Under the pieces are notes generated by a model. That model had not been told where the DNA came from. It saw only the letters and a list, made by a program, of their open reading frames with translations, and made no database searches. Of a DNA stretch of 64,000 nt, positions 10,501 through 19,499 are shown in pieces (within the stretch, counting starts at the first letter, position 1; every line of letters starts with the position of its first letter). The position numbers were made by a program, and so were the translations under genes. Origin of the DNA: an uncultured Acetatifactor sp. (GTDB lineage Bacteria; Bacillota; Clostridia; Lachnospirales; Lachnospiraceae); the NCBI GenBank assembly GCA_910578215.1, contig CAJTPH010000018.1, positions 1 through 64,000 of the forward strand. Direction: 5' to 3'.

Positions 10501-11273
10501 AGCCTGAGGAGCCGGAGCGTCCTCCCGTCAGGAAGCTGACCCGCGAGGAGAGGGAACTGTATGCGCCCTATATCCAGAGCCGTTCGGCGAGAGAGCAGCT
10601 GGTGAAGGCAATCGACAACATCAGTCTGGCAGCATACACAGGCAATATTCTCATCATGGGCGAAGAAGGCATGAACACCATCACTCTTGCAAAAAATATG
10701 ATCCGGGAAGTGCAGATGATGGACAGAAATTTCTCTGGGAAGGTGGCAAAGATATCCGGTCAGGGCTTCAACCAGAGGAACGTGAGGGACACCCTGGAAC
10801 AGCTGAAAAACGGCGCTTTGATTATTGAGAAGGCGTCCGGCATGGACATAAGGACGGCATCGGAGCTTGCACGGTTTTTGCGGCAGGATAATGTGGGCAT
10901 CATTATTGTGCTGGAGGACACCAGGAAGGGAATGGTAAGACTCTTTGCGGAGAATCCTCGTCTCAGACCCAGCTTTACGGCGAGGATGAATGTGGAGGCG
11001 TTGAGCAATGACACGCTTGCCGCTTTTGGCATGAAGTATGCGCGCCAGATGGAATTCTCCATTGATGACCTGGGTATGCTGGCATTGCATAAAAGAATTG
11101 AGGAGCTGCAGACCATCGACCATGTGGTTACGGTGGTTGAGGTCAAAAATATTGTGGACAATGCCATCCGCCATGCGAGTAAAAAGACGCTGGGACATTT
11201 CATGGATATTTTGTTTGCAAAACGCTATGACGAAGAGGATATGATTATTCTGACCGAAAAAGATTTTGTGTGA
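7557..11273 (+). CDS. Giant TPR / low-complexity / AAA-like protein
   Basis: 1238 residues starting at TTG 7557, with GGGAG 8 nt upstream. Residues about 1-200 are TPR-like helices. A Gln/Tyr-rich tract follows, built of a YEQSQG-type heptad (DNA 8233-8450). A mixed acidic region comes next, then a long Glu/Pro/Ala/Tyr tract of YEAEPEP-type repeats (about 9780-10440). The last 230 residues resemble a degenerate AAA+ ATPase: a P-loop-like MGEEGMNTIT near residue 1030 and a Walker-B-like ALIIEKAS. Lachnospiraceae carry similar TPR proteins, but I cannot name a function. The layout suggests a scaffold with an extended linker and a nucleotide-binding-like head. It is followed 16 bp later by glgB. 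Confidence 0.75.
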   Translation: MDNTEYTIKKDEIRSLIAQKEYAQAVEIADTVDWRRVRSVMMLCTISDLYKINRRYEDAKNMLLLAYEYRPGGRSICYSLCELCIKMEEFVEAVGYYKEFVQAAPKDPDRYVLQYKLYEAQDVSLEERIDVLKELKQKEYREKWAYELAYLYHRIGQATLCVEECDELILWFGDGKYVYKAMELKMLHEPLSPSQQEKYDHRLDSMRVQENVPKASQAAAHPQSQEQSRGYEQSQDYEQSQGFEQSRGYEHSQGYEQSQGYEQSQGYEQSQGYMQSQGYEQSQLHEQSQVYMPGQGYVNSQEYEQPQASYQTYENSHNYDQLREEILRQGIPEPEASDRSARMQPSYGGQDFEGGRNLISAAAEQGNGDKASESDIQVPIVDIGQYNTINLQAEIAAGLQEVLEKEGRTQADKITRSIMAPMLESDTGRMDVLDVEQLDEDELEIDTGEVEETEVFFGETGEINSVRFRGVKEIVPEINNGRTSETVPETMPETVPEMDAALRLSDVGGDTKVFEIVHSRNDAMRQENGGAKTDAGSSAGSGTKAPGKIEASGRSEAGSRIEAPGRTEAGSRTEASGGAAVPVDAQAGALPTVNQASDETAELVMNQMRMENKAEAQVMIAQPPRELANVLSQESDGQISLVMPERESVEKQITGQMSIEDILAEWERIKQESVERRKAELQQRVLQQTGNMFTEFEAAVRDGLLEKLESEIDQELKNSSEKGEPEELEIIQESKELQISQEPKAGPEPVPAAEYEPAEEPVIEGPAAEAEPEYKAEPEPMYEAEPEVEPEPAYEAEPVPAYEAEPGYEADPAPAYEAESEFEPEPVPAGMYEPTEEEPVIEEPAAEAQPGYEAESELEYEAEPAPAYEAEPGYETESEFEPEPAEEEPVIEEPAAEAQPGYEAESEPEYEAEPEYQAEPEPMYQAEPEPAYESEPVYKAEPAPAAMSEPAEEENTCYEAQEAGEPAVAETTKAREPEGSYQPEEPERPPVRKLTREERELYAPYIQSRSAREQLVKAIDNISLAAYTGNILIMGEEGMNTITLAKNMIREVQMMDRNFSGKVAKISGQGFNQRNVRDTLEQLKNGALIIEKASGMDIRTASELARFLRQDNVGIIIVLEDTRKGMVRLFAENPRLRPSFTARMNVEALSNDTLAAFGMKYARQMEFSIDDLGMLALHKRIEELQTIDHVVTVVEVKNIVDNAIRHASKKTLGHFMDILFAKRYDEEDMIILTEKDFV

Positions 11274-11289
11274 AAGGCGGTAACAGTGA

Positions 11290-13197
11290 ATGAAACAAGA
11301 GAGAGAGAAGGTTTTTATTTCCGAGGCTGACCAGTATCTTTTCTCACAGGGGACCCATTATGACATTTATAAGAAGCTGGGGGCGCATCCGTCCGTGGAG
11401 GAGGATACGGAAGGAATCTACTTTGGCGTATGGGCGCCCAATGCCAGAGAGGTACATGTGGTCGGCAGCTTTAACGGCTGGGATGAATACGCGCATCCCA
11501 TGGAGAAGCTTGGACCTGTGGGAATATGGGGGGTATTTATTCCCGGCGTAAATTTGGGTGAGATGTATAAATTCCTTATTACCGCGCAGGACGGCAGGAA
11601 GCTGTACAAGGCGGACCCTTATGCCAACTACGCGGAGTTTCGCCCGGGGACAGCCTCCGTTATCACAGACTTAAGCGGCTTTGCGTGGAAAGACGAAAAG
11701 TGGATGGAGGAGCGGGAAAAGAAGGATATGAACAGGGAGCCCATGGCAATTTACGAATGCCATATCGGTTCCTTTATGAAACATCCGGACGGAACGGAGG
11801 ACGGCTTCTACAATTACCGCCAGTTTGCGGACAGAATCACAGAGTACTTAAAGGAAATGAAATTTACCCATGTGGAGCTGATGGGCATTGCGGAGCATCC
11901 CTTTGACGGCTCATGGGGCTATCAGGTGACGGGCTATTATGCGCCTACATCGAGGTACGGCACTCCTGAGGATTTCATGTATCTGGTAAACAAGCTGCAT
12001 AAGGCAGGAATAGGCGTTATTTTGGACTGGGTGCCCGCGCATTTTGCCACGGATGCCCACGGCCTGGGCCAGTTTGACGGGCAGTGTATTTTTGAGCATC
12101 CCGACCCAAGGCTGGGAGAGCATCCCGACTGGGGCACGAAAATTTTTAACTATGGGAAGCCGGAGGTAAAGAATTTCCTTATTGCCAACGTGCTGTTCTG
12201 GATAAGGGAGTTTCATATTGACGGTATCCGGGTGGATGCTGTTGCGTCCATGCTGTACCTGGATTACGGAAAACAGGACGGGCAGTGGCTGCCCAATAAG
12301 TTTGGCGGAAACAAGAATCTGGAAGCGATCGAATTCTTCAAGCATTTAAATTCCGTAGTCAGAGGCACTTATCCGGGCTTTCTTACCATTGCGGAGGAAT
12401 CCACCGCATGGCCGGATGTTTCCGGCGACATAGGGACGGACAGCCTTGGCTTTTCCTTTAAATGGAACATGGGCTGGATGCACGATTTCTGCAATTACAT
12501 GAAGCTCGATCCCCTTTTCAGGAAAGGGAATCATTACGGCATGACCTTTGCGATGAGCTATAATGAGAGCGAAAAATATATTTTGCCCATTTCTCATGAC
12601 GAGGTGGTGCATTTAAAGTGTTCCATGGTGAATAAAATGCCGGGCTATCAGGTGGACAAGTATGCGAACCTGAGAGTGGGCTATGCCTATATGTTCGGTC
12701 ACAGCGGCAAGAAGCTTCTGTTCATGGGGCAGGAATTCGGGCAGGAGAGAGAGTGGAGCGAGGCGCGGGAGCTGGATTGGTTCCTGCTGGGCGAGAAAAA
12801 CAATCTCGGCATGCAGACCTATGTGAAGGAGCTTTTAAAAATATACCATAAATATCCGGCATGCTATGAGCTGGATGACAGCTGGGCAGGCTTTGAGTGG
12901 ATGGATGCGGACGATGCGGAAAACAGCGTTTATTCCTTTGTGAGAAGGTCCTCCGCAGGAACCGGCTCTCTGCTCTTTGTGCTGAACATGACGCCCGTAA
13001 GGCGGGAGGGTTATCAGGTGGCTGTTCCGCAGAAGAAGAAATATAAGCTGATTCTGAACAGCGACGAGGAGCGCTTTGGAGGCTGGGGCAGCGAGGTTCC
13101 GGCGGAAATTACGGCAAAGAAGGTTCCCTATAAGAACCAGAAATTTTCCATTGAGGTGGATCTGCCGCCCTATGCCGCGCTGGTGCTTGCTTTCTAG
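11290..13197 (+). CDS. glgB: 1,4-alpha-glucan branching enzyme
   Basis: 635 residues, normal for GlgB. It makes alpha-1,6 branches in glycogen by cutting and transferring alpha-1,4 chains. An N-terminal CBM48 domain (GVWAPNAREVHVVGSFNGWD) precedes the GH13 barrel. Catalytic residues are visible: Asp near 315 in GIRVDAVASM, Glu near 369 in AEESTAWPD and the later Asp in PISHDEVVH. DWVPAHFATDAHGL is the usual substrate-site loop. A C-terminal beta domain closes the protein. No other glycogen genes are adjacent, so it may be expressed with the upstream TPR gene, 16 bp away. Confidence 0.95.
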   Translation: MKQEREKVFISEADQYLFSQGTHYDIYKKLGAHPSVEEDTEGIYFGVWAPNAREVHVVGSFNGWDEYAHPMEKLGPVGIWGVFIPGVNLGEMYKFLITAQDGRKLYKADPYANYAEFRPGTASVITDLSGFAWKDEKWMEEREKKDMNREPMAIYECHIGSFMKHPDGTEDGFYNYRQFADRITEYLKEMKFTHVELMGIAEHPFDGSWGYQVTGYYAPTSRYGTPEDFMYLVNKLHKAGIGVILDWVPAHFATDAHGLGQFDGQCIFEHPDPRLGEHPDWGTKIFNYGKPEVKNFLIANVLFWIREFHIDGIRVDAVASMLYLDYGKQDGQWLPNKFGGNKNLEAIEFFKHLNSVVRGTYPGFLTIAEESTAWPDVSGDIGTDSLGFSFKWNMGWMHDFCNYMKLDPLFRKGNHYGMTFAMSYNESEKYILPISHDEVVHLKCSMVNKMPGYQVDKYANLRVGYAYMFGHSGKKLLFMGQEFGQEREWSEARELDWFLLGEKNNLGMQTYVKELLKIYHKYPACYELDDSWAGFEWMDADDAENSVYSFVRRSSAGTGSLLFVLNMTPVRREGYQVAVPQKKKYKLILNSDEERFGGWGSEVPAEITAKKVPYKNQKFSIEVDLPPYAALVLAF

Positions 13198-13318
13198 GCT
13201 TTAAAAAAATAACAGGATATAGTATTGAAGAATTCTTGATAAATCGGATGACTAATCAGGGCGCCGACGGCAGATAATGATAAACGTGGATTGAATGTGT
13301 TGAAAAGGAGGGCGTCTT

Positions 13319-14077
13319 ATGAGAAAAAGGCTTGTGACACTTTTATTGCTGGGGACGCTTATGACCGCTTCGGCGTGTTCGGGTAAGGATGCGGCAGAGC
13401 CGGATGCGGAAGGACTGCCCGGTCTGTCTCAGACAGAGAGCACGGCGCCGCCCAAAGCCACATCCGGACCGCAGAAGGAGCCGGATGCGACGGCGGAGCA
13501 GAAGCCGGAGGAAACGGCGCGGACAAACGTCATTTCTGATACGTCGGCAAAGCCGGAGATAAAAGCGACGCCGCAGCCCACGGCCGTATCGGGACCGGCG
13601 GGCGAATATGTAATTGAGGATTATATCAAATCCATAAAAATGCCTGAGGAATGGTATTCGTTTTCCTGCGAGAAGGATCAGGTTGTATTTTACAGCCGGG
13701 ACGAGGAATATGGCTGGCTGGCTCCCTTTGAAATTACGCCTGAGAAGGGAAGGTCGGAGATAGAATGCATTATCGGTGAGCTGTCCGGGGCAACCGGCAC
13801 GGCGGAGCTGATAGATACCCGCGAGGAGGAAAACGGAACCAGGTATGTGTTTGCGGTACACAGGCGCCGTTATGCCATGGGCGAGGTGGAGTTTCTGGCA
13901 CAGGCAGGAATTATTTCGGAGGAGGAAGCTCTGGCACAGGAGCAGACGGGACTGTTTATTGCGTATAAGCTGAACGGAGGCCGGTGGTGGGGCTTTACCA
14001 TCAAGAACGATGTGTTTGGCGGAGACGGGCTCCTGGATGCGTTGAAATTTGAGATTGTATTTGCGGATATAAAATAA
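13319..14077 (+). CDS. Putative lipoprotein, unknown function
   Basis: 252 residues. A short signal peptide ends in a lipobox, TASACSGK, so Cys20 is the likely lipid anchor. A Pro/Thr/Ala/Glu-rich linker (about 25-95) leads to a folded domain (about 100-250) with no motif I recognise. AAAGGAGG precedes the ATG. A terminator follows. Confidence 0.8.
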   Translation: MRKRLVTLLLLGTLMTASACSGKDAAEPDAEGLPGLSQTESTAPPKATSGPQKEPDATAEQKPEETARTNVISDTSAKPEIKATPQPTAVSGPAGEYVIEDYIKSIKMPEEWYSFSCEKDQVVFYSRDEEYGWLAPFEITPEKGRSEIECIIGELSGATGTAELIDTREEENGTRYVFAVHRRRYAMGEVEFLAQAGIISEEEALAQEQTGLFIAYKLNGGRWWGFTIKNDVFGGDGLLDALKFEIVFADIK

Positions 14078-14087
14078 AAGCGGCTGT

Positions 14088-14113
14088 AAGGGAAAGGTTA
14101 ATTCCTTTCCCTT
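14088..14113. terminator. Bidirectional terminator between convergent genes
   Basis: AAGGGAAAGG (14088-14097) and CCTTTCCCTT (14104-14113) form a perfect 10-bp stem with a 6-nt loop, then AT-rich DNA. It overlaps the stop codon of the leftward EAL gene. Confidence 0.7.
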
Positions 14114-16005
14114 ATAAATTTTATAAATTCTTTCCCTTCAAGGGGCTTTGAAAAATAGTAGCCCTGAATATAGTCGATGCCCAGACCCTCCAGCACGGCC
14201 AGCTGGTCCGCGGTTTCCACTCCCTCTGCAACGGTCTTTAAACGCATGTCATGTATCATATTGGCGGTGGCCTGCAGCACAAACTGCGCCTTTTCGGTCT
14301 CAAAGTATGCCTGTGTCATGTCGTGGTCAAATTTGACGATCTGTACGGGCATATCCATAATATAGTTGAGGTTTGACTGCCCGTTTCCGAAGTCGTCCAG
14401 CGAAAATTCCACACCGTAATCGATGAGCCTGCGCATGTTGTCCAGCAGGATGTTTTTCTTGGCAATGGCGGCGGACTCGGTGATCTCCAGGTTGATATAT
14501 CTTGAGGGCAGGTCGTATTTTTTCATAATATTTATGTATTCTTCCGCAAGAGCCTTGTTTTCGCACTGCACAACGGAAAGGTTTACCTCGATGTATTCGA
14601 TGCCGTATTTCACGATGTCGCTTTCCTTAATGAACCGGCATGTCTTTTCAAATACGATGTTGCCTATTTTTCCGATCAACCCCGTTTCCTCCGCTATCGG
14701 GATAAACAGGCCGGGAGGGATGATGCTGCCGTCTGCCCGGCGGATACGTACCAGGGCCTCCGCGGACACGAATTTCTTTTTTGCGGTGGAATAGATCGGC
14801 TGATAAAATACCTCCACCCGGTCTTCGTTTATGGCAAGTATAATCGTCTTCAGCATCTCGTCGCGCTGGCGCTTTTTTGCAATGGTGTCTTCATCCAGCG
14901 TCAGAATATAGCTTTCGGAGGACTCCGCACAGTGCAGGCGGAAATGCTTCAGCAGTCCCAGCATCTCCTCGGCGTTTTCGGCAACGTTTCCGGAGGGGAT
15001 AAACAGATAATGGGGTTGCAGAAACAGAGGCTCCCCATCAGGGCTATCCGGGCTGTTTTCCAGCCATCCCTGCCGGAAACGGCTGCAGACGATATCGCGC
15101 ACCTTCTCATAAGTTTCTGTATTTTCAAAAGAAAGGGAAAATTCCCTGTCGTCCGTCTTGAAAACCATGGTGTCCGGCAGCTGCCTTATAAACTGTACGA
15201 CCTCTGCCAGCGCGGCTTCTATTTTGGTCAAGGAAATACTTTTCTTCTGGATATTTTCAAGCGAAACCAATACCCCATAGCAGTTTTTGTCAAGAAGATA
15301 TCTCTGCCGGATAAATTCCACCAGGGCGTAGCTGTTGTAAAAGCCGGTGCTCCTGTCTATATAGATTTCGGGATTTTCCAGCTCGAAAAACAGGATCATT
15401 ATTCCTATTGCGCCTGCAAAGCCTACCAGAAGAAGCTCGCTGTTCAGAAATTGGGTAAGGGCGGCAATGATCCATATGATCAGCCAAAGAGCTATGGCGT
15501 TGCGCCGTTTGGGGTTCATCTGCTGTCCCTGTACATACAGCTTGATAAGCGTTGCCAGTATCAGGATAAGCGCCCCGGCATAGGTGGCGGAGCAGGCCGG
15601 CCCGTAGGTGTAGGCGACGCTCCCGCCCTCATAGAAAATACTGATGGGAGAAACAAAGATCAATACGGCGACTGCCCCCACAACTATTGTCAGTCGAACG
15701 GTAAACCTGTCGGCCTTTGCAAGGTGGCGGATGTCGGCATTGGCGTAGATGAGCGCCACATAGCCGGTGGCAACCAGGGACACAAGATACGCCTTGCATT
15801 CGGTCTTGACCAGCCATAAGGGAACGGCATCCTGATTGACAATCAGCACAATGGATAATATATCCAGCACAAGGCAGCAGAAGGTTATGTACAAAGAACG
15901 CAGGAAAATTTTGCTGATATACAGCCCCAGTGTGCCCTGGCGCTTATAGAAATAGAGCAGAAGCAATAAAATACAGATTCCGCCCAGCTGCATTTGAATG
16001 TTCAT
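14098..16005 (-). CDS. Membrane EAL-domain protein, probable c-di-GMP phosphodiesterase
   Basis: 635 residues. About seven or eight N-terminal membrane helices (residues 1-215) are followed by a degenerate GGDEF-like domain (about 215-360). No GGDEF motif is visible, so cyclase activity is unlikely. A C-terminal EAL domain (about 375-630) has the signature AEALVRI, the Mg-binding EVNLS and LEITES, the DDFGNG loop and GVET near the end, so it should hydrolyse c-di-GMP. It sits between a lipoprotein gene and flagellar genes and is divergent from the latter. This fits control of motility or Tad pili by c-di-GMP, though that link is inference. Confidence 0.88.
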   Translation of the reverse strand: MNIQMQLGGICILLLLLYFYKRQGTLGLYISKIFLRSLYITFCCLVLDILSIVLIVNQDAVPLWLVKTECKAYLVSLVATGYVALIYANADIRHLAKADRFTVRLTIVVGAVAVLIFVSPISIFYEGGSVAYTYGPACSATYAGALILILATLIKLYVQGQQMNPKRRNAIALWLIIWIIAALTQFLNSELLLVGFAGAIGIMILFFELENPEIYIDRSTGFYNSYALVEFIRQRYLLDKNCYGVLVSLENIQKKSISLTKIEAALAEVVQFIRQLPDTMVFKTDDREFSLSFENTETYEKVRDIVCSRFRQGWLENSPDSPDGEPLFLQPHYLFIPSGNVAENAEEMLGLLKHFRLHCAESSESYILTLDEDTIAKKRQRDEMLKTIILAINEDRVEVFYQPIYSTAKKKFVSAEALVRIRRADGSIIPPGLFIPIAEETGLIGKIGNIVFEKTCRFIKESDIVKYGIEYIEVNLSVVQCENKALAEEYINIMKKYDLPSRYINLEITESAAIAKKNILLDNMRRLIDYGVEFSLDDFGNGQSNLNYIMDMPVQIVKFDHDMTQAYFETEKAQFVLQATANMIHDMRLKTVAEGVETADQLAVLEGLGIDYIQGYYFSKPLEGKEFIKFIRERN

Positions 16006-16204
16006 ATGTAACGCTTCCTTATATAAAATTTTTATAATATTATTCTTTCATTTTAATAAATTTTTCTCTGTGCCATCATTTTACTATATATTGCGGAGTT
16101 CTGGCAAGTGTTACTTCGGGCACAGGTAAAGAAAAACCGTTTTTTCTCCGAAATATAGGATGAACACTTTTGGAGTGAATTTTTTATAGACAGGAGATGT
16201 GATC

Positions 16205-19200
16205 TTGAAAATATCATTTTATCAGCAGGCAACCAAAGAAACAGAAAAGCAGCACTCGGGAAAGACCCATATGAGCCATGGGTCGGGAAAGGCACAGCAG
16301 GTATCCGCCGCGTATGCGGCAGTTGCAAGAGGAGGCGACATGCATCTGGACGGCATGGCGGGAAAGGGAGCGGATAAGGGCAAGAGCCTGATCGAGCTGC
16401 AGCAGGAGGCGGGCGCCGTAGACGTGGGCGTGCAGCGGGATTACATGACGCTGATGTCCCATACCATGTCTGAGGAAGACTATGCGAAAATGCAGGAGGA
16501 GGGCTTTGACTTTTCCGGTATGGACCCGGAGGAGGTCGTTACGATCGTAGATAGAATTAAGGCGGAGCTGGTGCGCGCAGGGAAGGATATCAAGGGCTAT
16601 ACGGATGATCTGGACATGGATACCCTTGCAGCTGCGCTGGGCAGCGATGCGCTGGCGAAGGCGGTTGCAGACAGCTTTTCCAGAGCGGACATTCCGCTGA
16701 CGGAGGAAAACCTTGCGGCTGTGGAGCAGGCGTGGAATATGGGAAACAAGCTGCAGCCCATGGACGACGGTTCCCGTCAGTATTTGATCGACAATGAGAT
16801 GGAGCCGGAGATCTGGAATTTGTATCTGGCGGAAAACAGCGGGGCCGGACAGGGAGGCAGCGTGCCCAGGTTTTATGAGGAGGATGTCAAGGGCTATTAT
16901 GCGCAGCAGTATACCGGGCAGCTGAATAACGCGGTGGAAGCAGATGCGCAGAGACAGCGGTCTCAGAGTACCCGGAAGGCAGACGCAAAGAGACAGGACC
17001 AGCCCCAGGGCGCGCAGAAGACCGAGGCGCAAAAGGGGATACAGTCTCAAGGCGCACAGAAAAACAGTGTTCAGGGGGAAGCGCAGACGAAGGATACGGA
17101 GCGGGACCAGGGGCTCCAGACACAAATTGACAGGGTCATCGAGCGTTCCGGCAGAGAGGTAGACCAGGAGAGCAGAGAGATGGCAGCATGGCTGATGGAC
17201 AGAGGGCTGCCCTTGACGGAGGAGAATCTGGACAGGCTGGAGAGCCTGCGTCAGGTGGAGCTGCCTCTTACCGAGGAGGCGTTCGCCCAAGCCTCGGCAA
17301 ACGCGATGGCTGTAGGAAAGGACCCGATGTATGCCTCCTTGGCGGGAAGTGAGAAGAACCTGTATGAGAGGGCTGCGGAGATATCCGAATATTATCACAG
17401 CAGTGAGGCGTGGGAGAAGGCGGTAGGCGACATTACGGCCAGACGCCAGCTGGAGGAGATCAGGCTTCGGATGACGGCGGAGGTAAACGTTAAGCTCTTA
17501 AAGAGCGGCTTTTCCATCGATACCGCCCCTATGGAGCAGCTGATCCAGGCGCTGAGACACGCGGAGCAGCAGCTGGCGGCACATTATTTCCCGGGCGATG
17601 CTCATGCAGTTGATAAATACCGTACTTATCAGAATGTCAACGCGGTGGTGTCGGAGATTCCCGGCCTGCCGGCGGATGTGCTGGGCGGCTTTGTGACTGG
17701 CGCGGCGGGTGACGGCATCTCCGATGCATTTGGCGAGTATGCCAGCGATATCACTCCGGAAATGCTCCACAGCACAGGAAAGGCTATGCAGGAATCCTAT
17801 GAAAAGGCGCAGACCAGATATGAGGAACTGATGACCTCGCCGCGGGAGGACCTGGGCGACAGCATCCAGAAGGCATTCGGAAATGTGGATGATATTCTGG
17901 ATTATCTCGGTCTGGAGTTTACAGAAGAAAACCGCAGGGCGGTCAGGATTCTGGGTTATAACAATATGGAGATGACCCATTCAAACCTGAGGACAGTGCT
18001 TGAGGCCGACAGGAAGGTAAAGGCAGTGGTGGAGAAGCTGACGCCTGCGGCAACCCTGAAAATGATCAGGGACGGTGTTAATCCTCTGGAAAAGAGCTTT
18101 GACGAGCTGGAACAATATTTTGACGAGCTGCCCAGGGAGTACAAGGACGAGGCGCAAAGCTACAGCCGCTTCCTGTACGGTCTGGAGAAAAATAACAAGA
18201 TCACGGCGGAGGAGCGTGAGGGTTATATCGGTATCTACCGTCTGGTGCATCAGATTGAGAAGTCGGACGGAGCGGCGGTGGGCGCACTGGTGAATACCCA
18301 TGCGGAGCTGCGCTTTGCAAATCTTCTGTCCGCAGTCCGCACCAGCAGGGTAAAGTCCATGGATATACGCGCCGACATAAATGCGGCGGCTGAGATGATG
18401 CGGGACGGCGCAAGCATATCGGCACAAATCGCCAAGGCGTTCAGCACAGGCGCCAGAAAGCTGATGTCGGAGGTGTCATACAGCAAGGAGGCGGAGCAGG
18501 AATACAATGCCCAGGAGCTGGAAACAATGCGTCAGTCAGTAACTTCCGCCGAAAAGGAATGTATCGCAATGCTGCAGAGGGGTGAAATGTCCCAGAGCGC
18601 AGACAATCTGATGGCCGCCCAGGCGCTTTTGCACGGCAGCGAAAATATTTTTGCACGCTCCCTGCGCCAGGGGAATAATAACGGAATAAAAGACTATGAT
18701 AATGGCGGAGAAGATTATGAGTTAGACGGCGGCGACCTGTGGGAAATGCTTGACGACAAGGAGGAATTTGCCCAGGAATATGCCTCAACGGCCAAGGCGG
18801 CTGAGGAGGCCGTGGAGGAGATGACCTTTGAAGCGGAATCCAGCGTGGACGTGCGTCGGATGCAGCTTTTGCACAAACAGCTCCATGTGGCCTCATCGCT
18901 GGCAAGGCAGGAAGAATATTTTCTGCCCATGTACCTGGGCGATACGGTGGCGCGGGTGCATCTGACCATGAACAGAACCGGCGGGAATCAGGGAAACGTA
19001 GTCGTGGACGTAAAGTTTGAAGATGAGCGCATTCATGCGGATTTGCAGCTGGAGCAGGGAACCATAAACGGAATTTTAACCACTGAAAATCCGAATGAGG
19101 TAATGAAATTGCGGAAAATAGCCGATAACTTTAGAAGTATTGCAGGGAGCCGCTGGAAGGTGGGCGATGTCAGTGTGGCGTCGGCGGGAGCCGCAAGGCA

Positions 19201-19318
19201 GGAGACTGAGGCGGCCGGCGAAAGGACAGAAAGCTCCGAGCTGTACCGTGTTGCAAAGGTGTTCCTGCAGTCGGTACAGCAGGGCGGCGTGAGCAGGAGG
19301 GTCGTTTCGAGATTATAA
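16205..19318 (+). CDS. Large FliK-like/flagellar-associated protein of unknown function
   Basis: About 1037 residues. TTG at 16205 is the better start: AGGAG at 16192-16196 lies 8 nt before it, against 2 nt for the upstream in-frame GTG at 16199. The protein is soluble, mostly helical, with a Gln/Lys-rich linker near residues 245-300 and recurrent motifs PLTEENL (three visible). The last 130 residues (YLGDTVARVHLTMNR ... VVVDVKFEDE) resemble the C-terminal fold of flagellar hook-length proteins (FliK). This and the flagellin gene just downstream suggest a flagellar role. I cannot name a gene. Confidence 0.6.
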   Translation: MKISFYQQATKETEKQHSGKTHMSHGSGKAQQVSAAYAAVARGGDMHLDGMAGKGADKGKSLIELQQEAGAVDVGVQRDYMTLMSHTMSEEDYAKMQEEGFDFSGMDPEEVVTIVDRIKAELVRAGKDIKGYTDDLDMDTLAAALGSDALAKAVADSFSRADIPLTEENLAAVEQAWNMGNKLQPMDDGSRQYLIDNEMEPEIWNLYLAENSGAGQGGSVPRFYEEDVKGYYAQQYTGQLNNAVEADAQRQRSQSTRKADAKRQDQPQGAQKTEAQKGIQSQGAQKNSVQGEAQTKDTERDQGLQTQIDRVIERSGREVDQESREMAAWLMDRGLPLTEENLDRLESLRQVELPLTEEAFAQASANAMAVGKDPMYASLAGSEKNLYERAAEISEYYHSSEAWEKAVGDITARRQLEEIRLRMTAEVNVKLLKSGFSIDTAPMEQLIQALRHAEQQLAAHYFPGDAHAVDKYRTYQNVNAVVSEIPGLPADVLGGFVTGAAGDGISDAFGEYASDITPEMLHSTGKAMQESYEKAQTRYEELMTSPREDLGDSIQKAFGNVDDILDYLGLEFTEENRRAVRILGYNNMEMTHSNLRTVLEADRKVKAVVEKLTPAATLKMIRDGVNPLEKSFDELEQYFDELPREYKDEAQSYSRFLYGLEKNNKITAEEREGYIGIYRLVHQIEKSDGAAVGALVNTHAELRFANLLSAVRTSRVKSMDIRADINAAAEMMRDGASISAQIAKAFSTGARKLMSEVSYSKEAEQEYNAQELETMRQSVTSAEKECIAMLQRGEMSQSADNLMAAQALLHGSENIFARSLRQGNNNGIKDYDNGGEDYELDGGDLWEMLDDKEEFAQEYASTAKAAEEAVEEMTFEAESSVDVRRMQLLHKQLHVASSLARQEEYFLPMYLGDTVARVHLTMNRTGGNQGNVVVDVKFEDERIHADLQLEQGTINGILTTENPNEVMKLRKIADNFRSIAGSRWKVGDVSVASAGAARQETEAAGERTESSELYRVAKVFLQSVQQGGVSRRVVSRL

Positions 19319-19380
19319 ATCCATGCCCGCTTCGACAGGCCGGGAATATAAGCTTGAAGGTAAATCTTATAATATTGATA

Positions 19381-19499
19381 AGTAAACTTTCAAATATTGA
19401 ATGTATGTGCGCCGAAGCGCACAGGGAGGTATAAATTTGAAAGTAAACTTTCAAATGTTTGAATAATATGTGCGCCAAAGCGCACAGGGAGGTATAAGT
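19381..19499 (+). promoter_or_regulatory. Duplicated flagellin leader with hairpins and CsrA-like sites
   Basis: Two near-identical units (about 19381-19440 and 19442-19499). Each has AGTAAACTTTCAAAT, then a perfect 7-bp hairpin TGTGCGC-loop-GCGCACA (19406-19423; 19469-19486), then ACAGGGAGGT (19421-19430; 19484-19493). The last differs at one position from the CsrA consensus core ACARGGAUGU and contains the ribosome site. In Bacillus, CsrA represses flagellin by binding two sites in the hag leader. The same control is inferred here. Confidence 0.65.
19437..19466 (+). CDS. Possible 9-codon leader peptide
   Basis: TTG at 19437 sits after the first AGGGAGG at the same distance as the flagellin ATG after the second copy. 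The frame codes MKVNFQMFE then TAA. Its first residues resemble the flagellin N-terminus MRINYN, so it may be a relic of a duplicated gene start or a true leader peptide. Confidence 0.3.
   Translation: MKVNFQMFE

Noticed and set aside
8188..10539. Several long frames on both strands inside the TPR/AAA-like gene
   Set aside because: They mirror the repeat codons of the real gene, are rich in a few residues, and have no ribosome sites or domains.
14932..15819. 295-residue plus-strand frame inside the EAL gene
   Set aside because: Antisense shadow; the EAL and membrane motifs are on the minus strand.
16199..16204. GTG 16199 as start of the FliK-like gene
   Set aside because: Only 2 nt from AGGAG; TTG 16205 has an 8-nt spacing.
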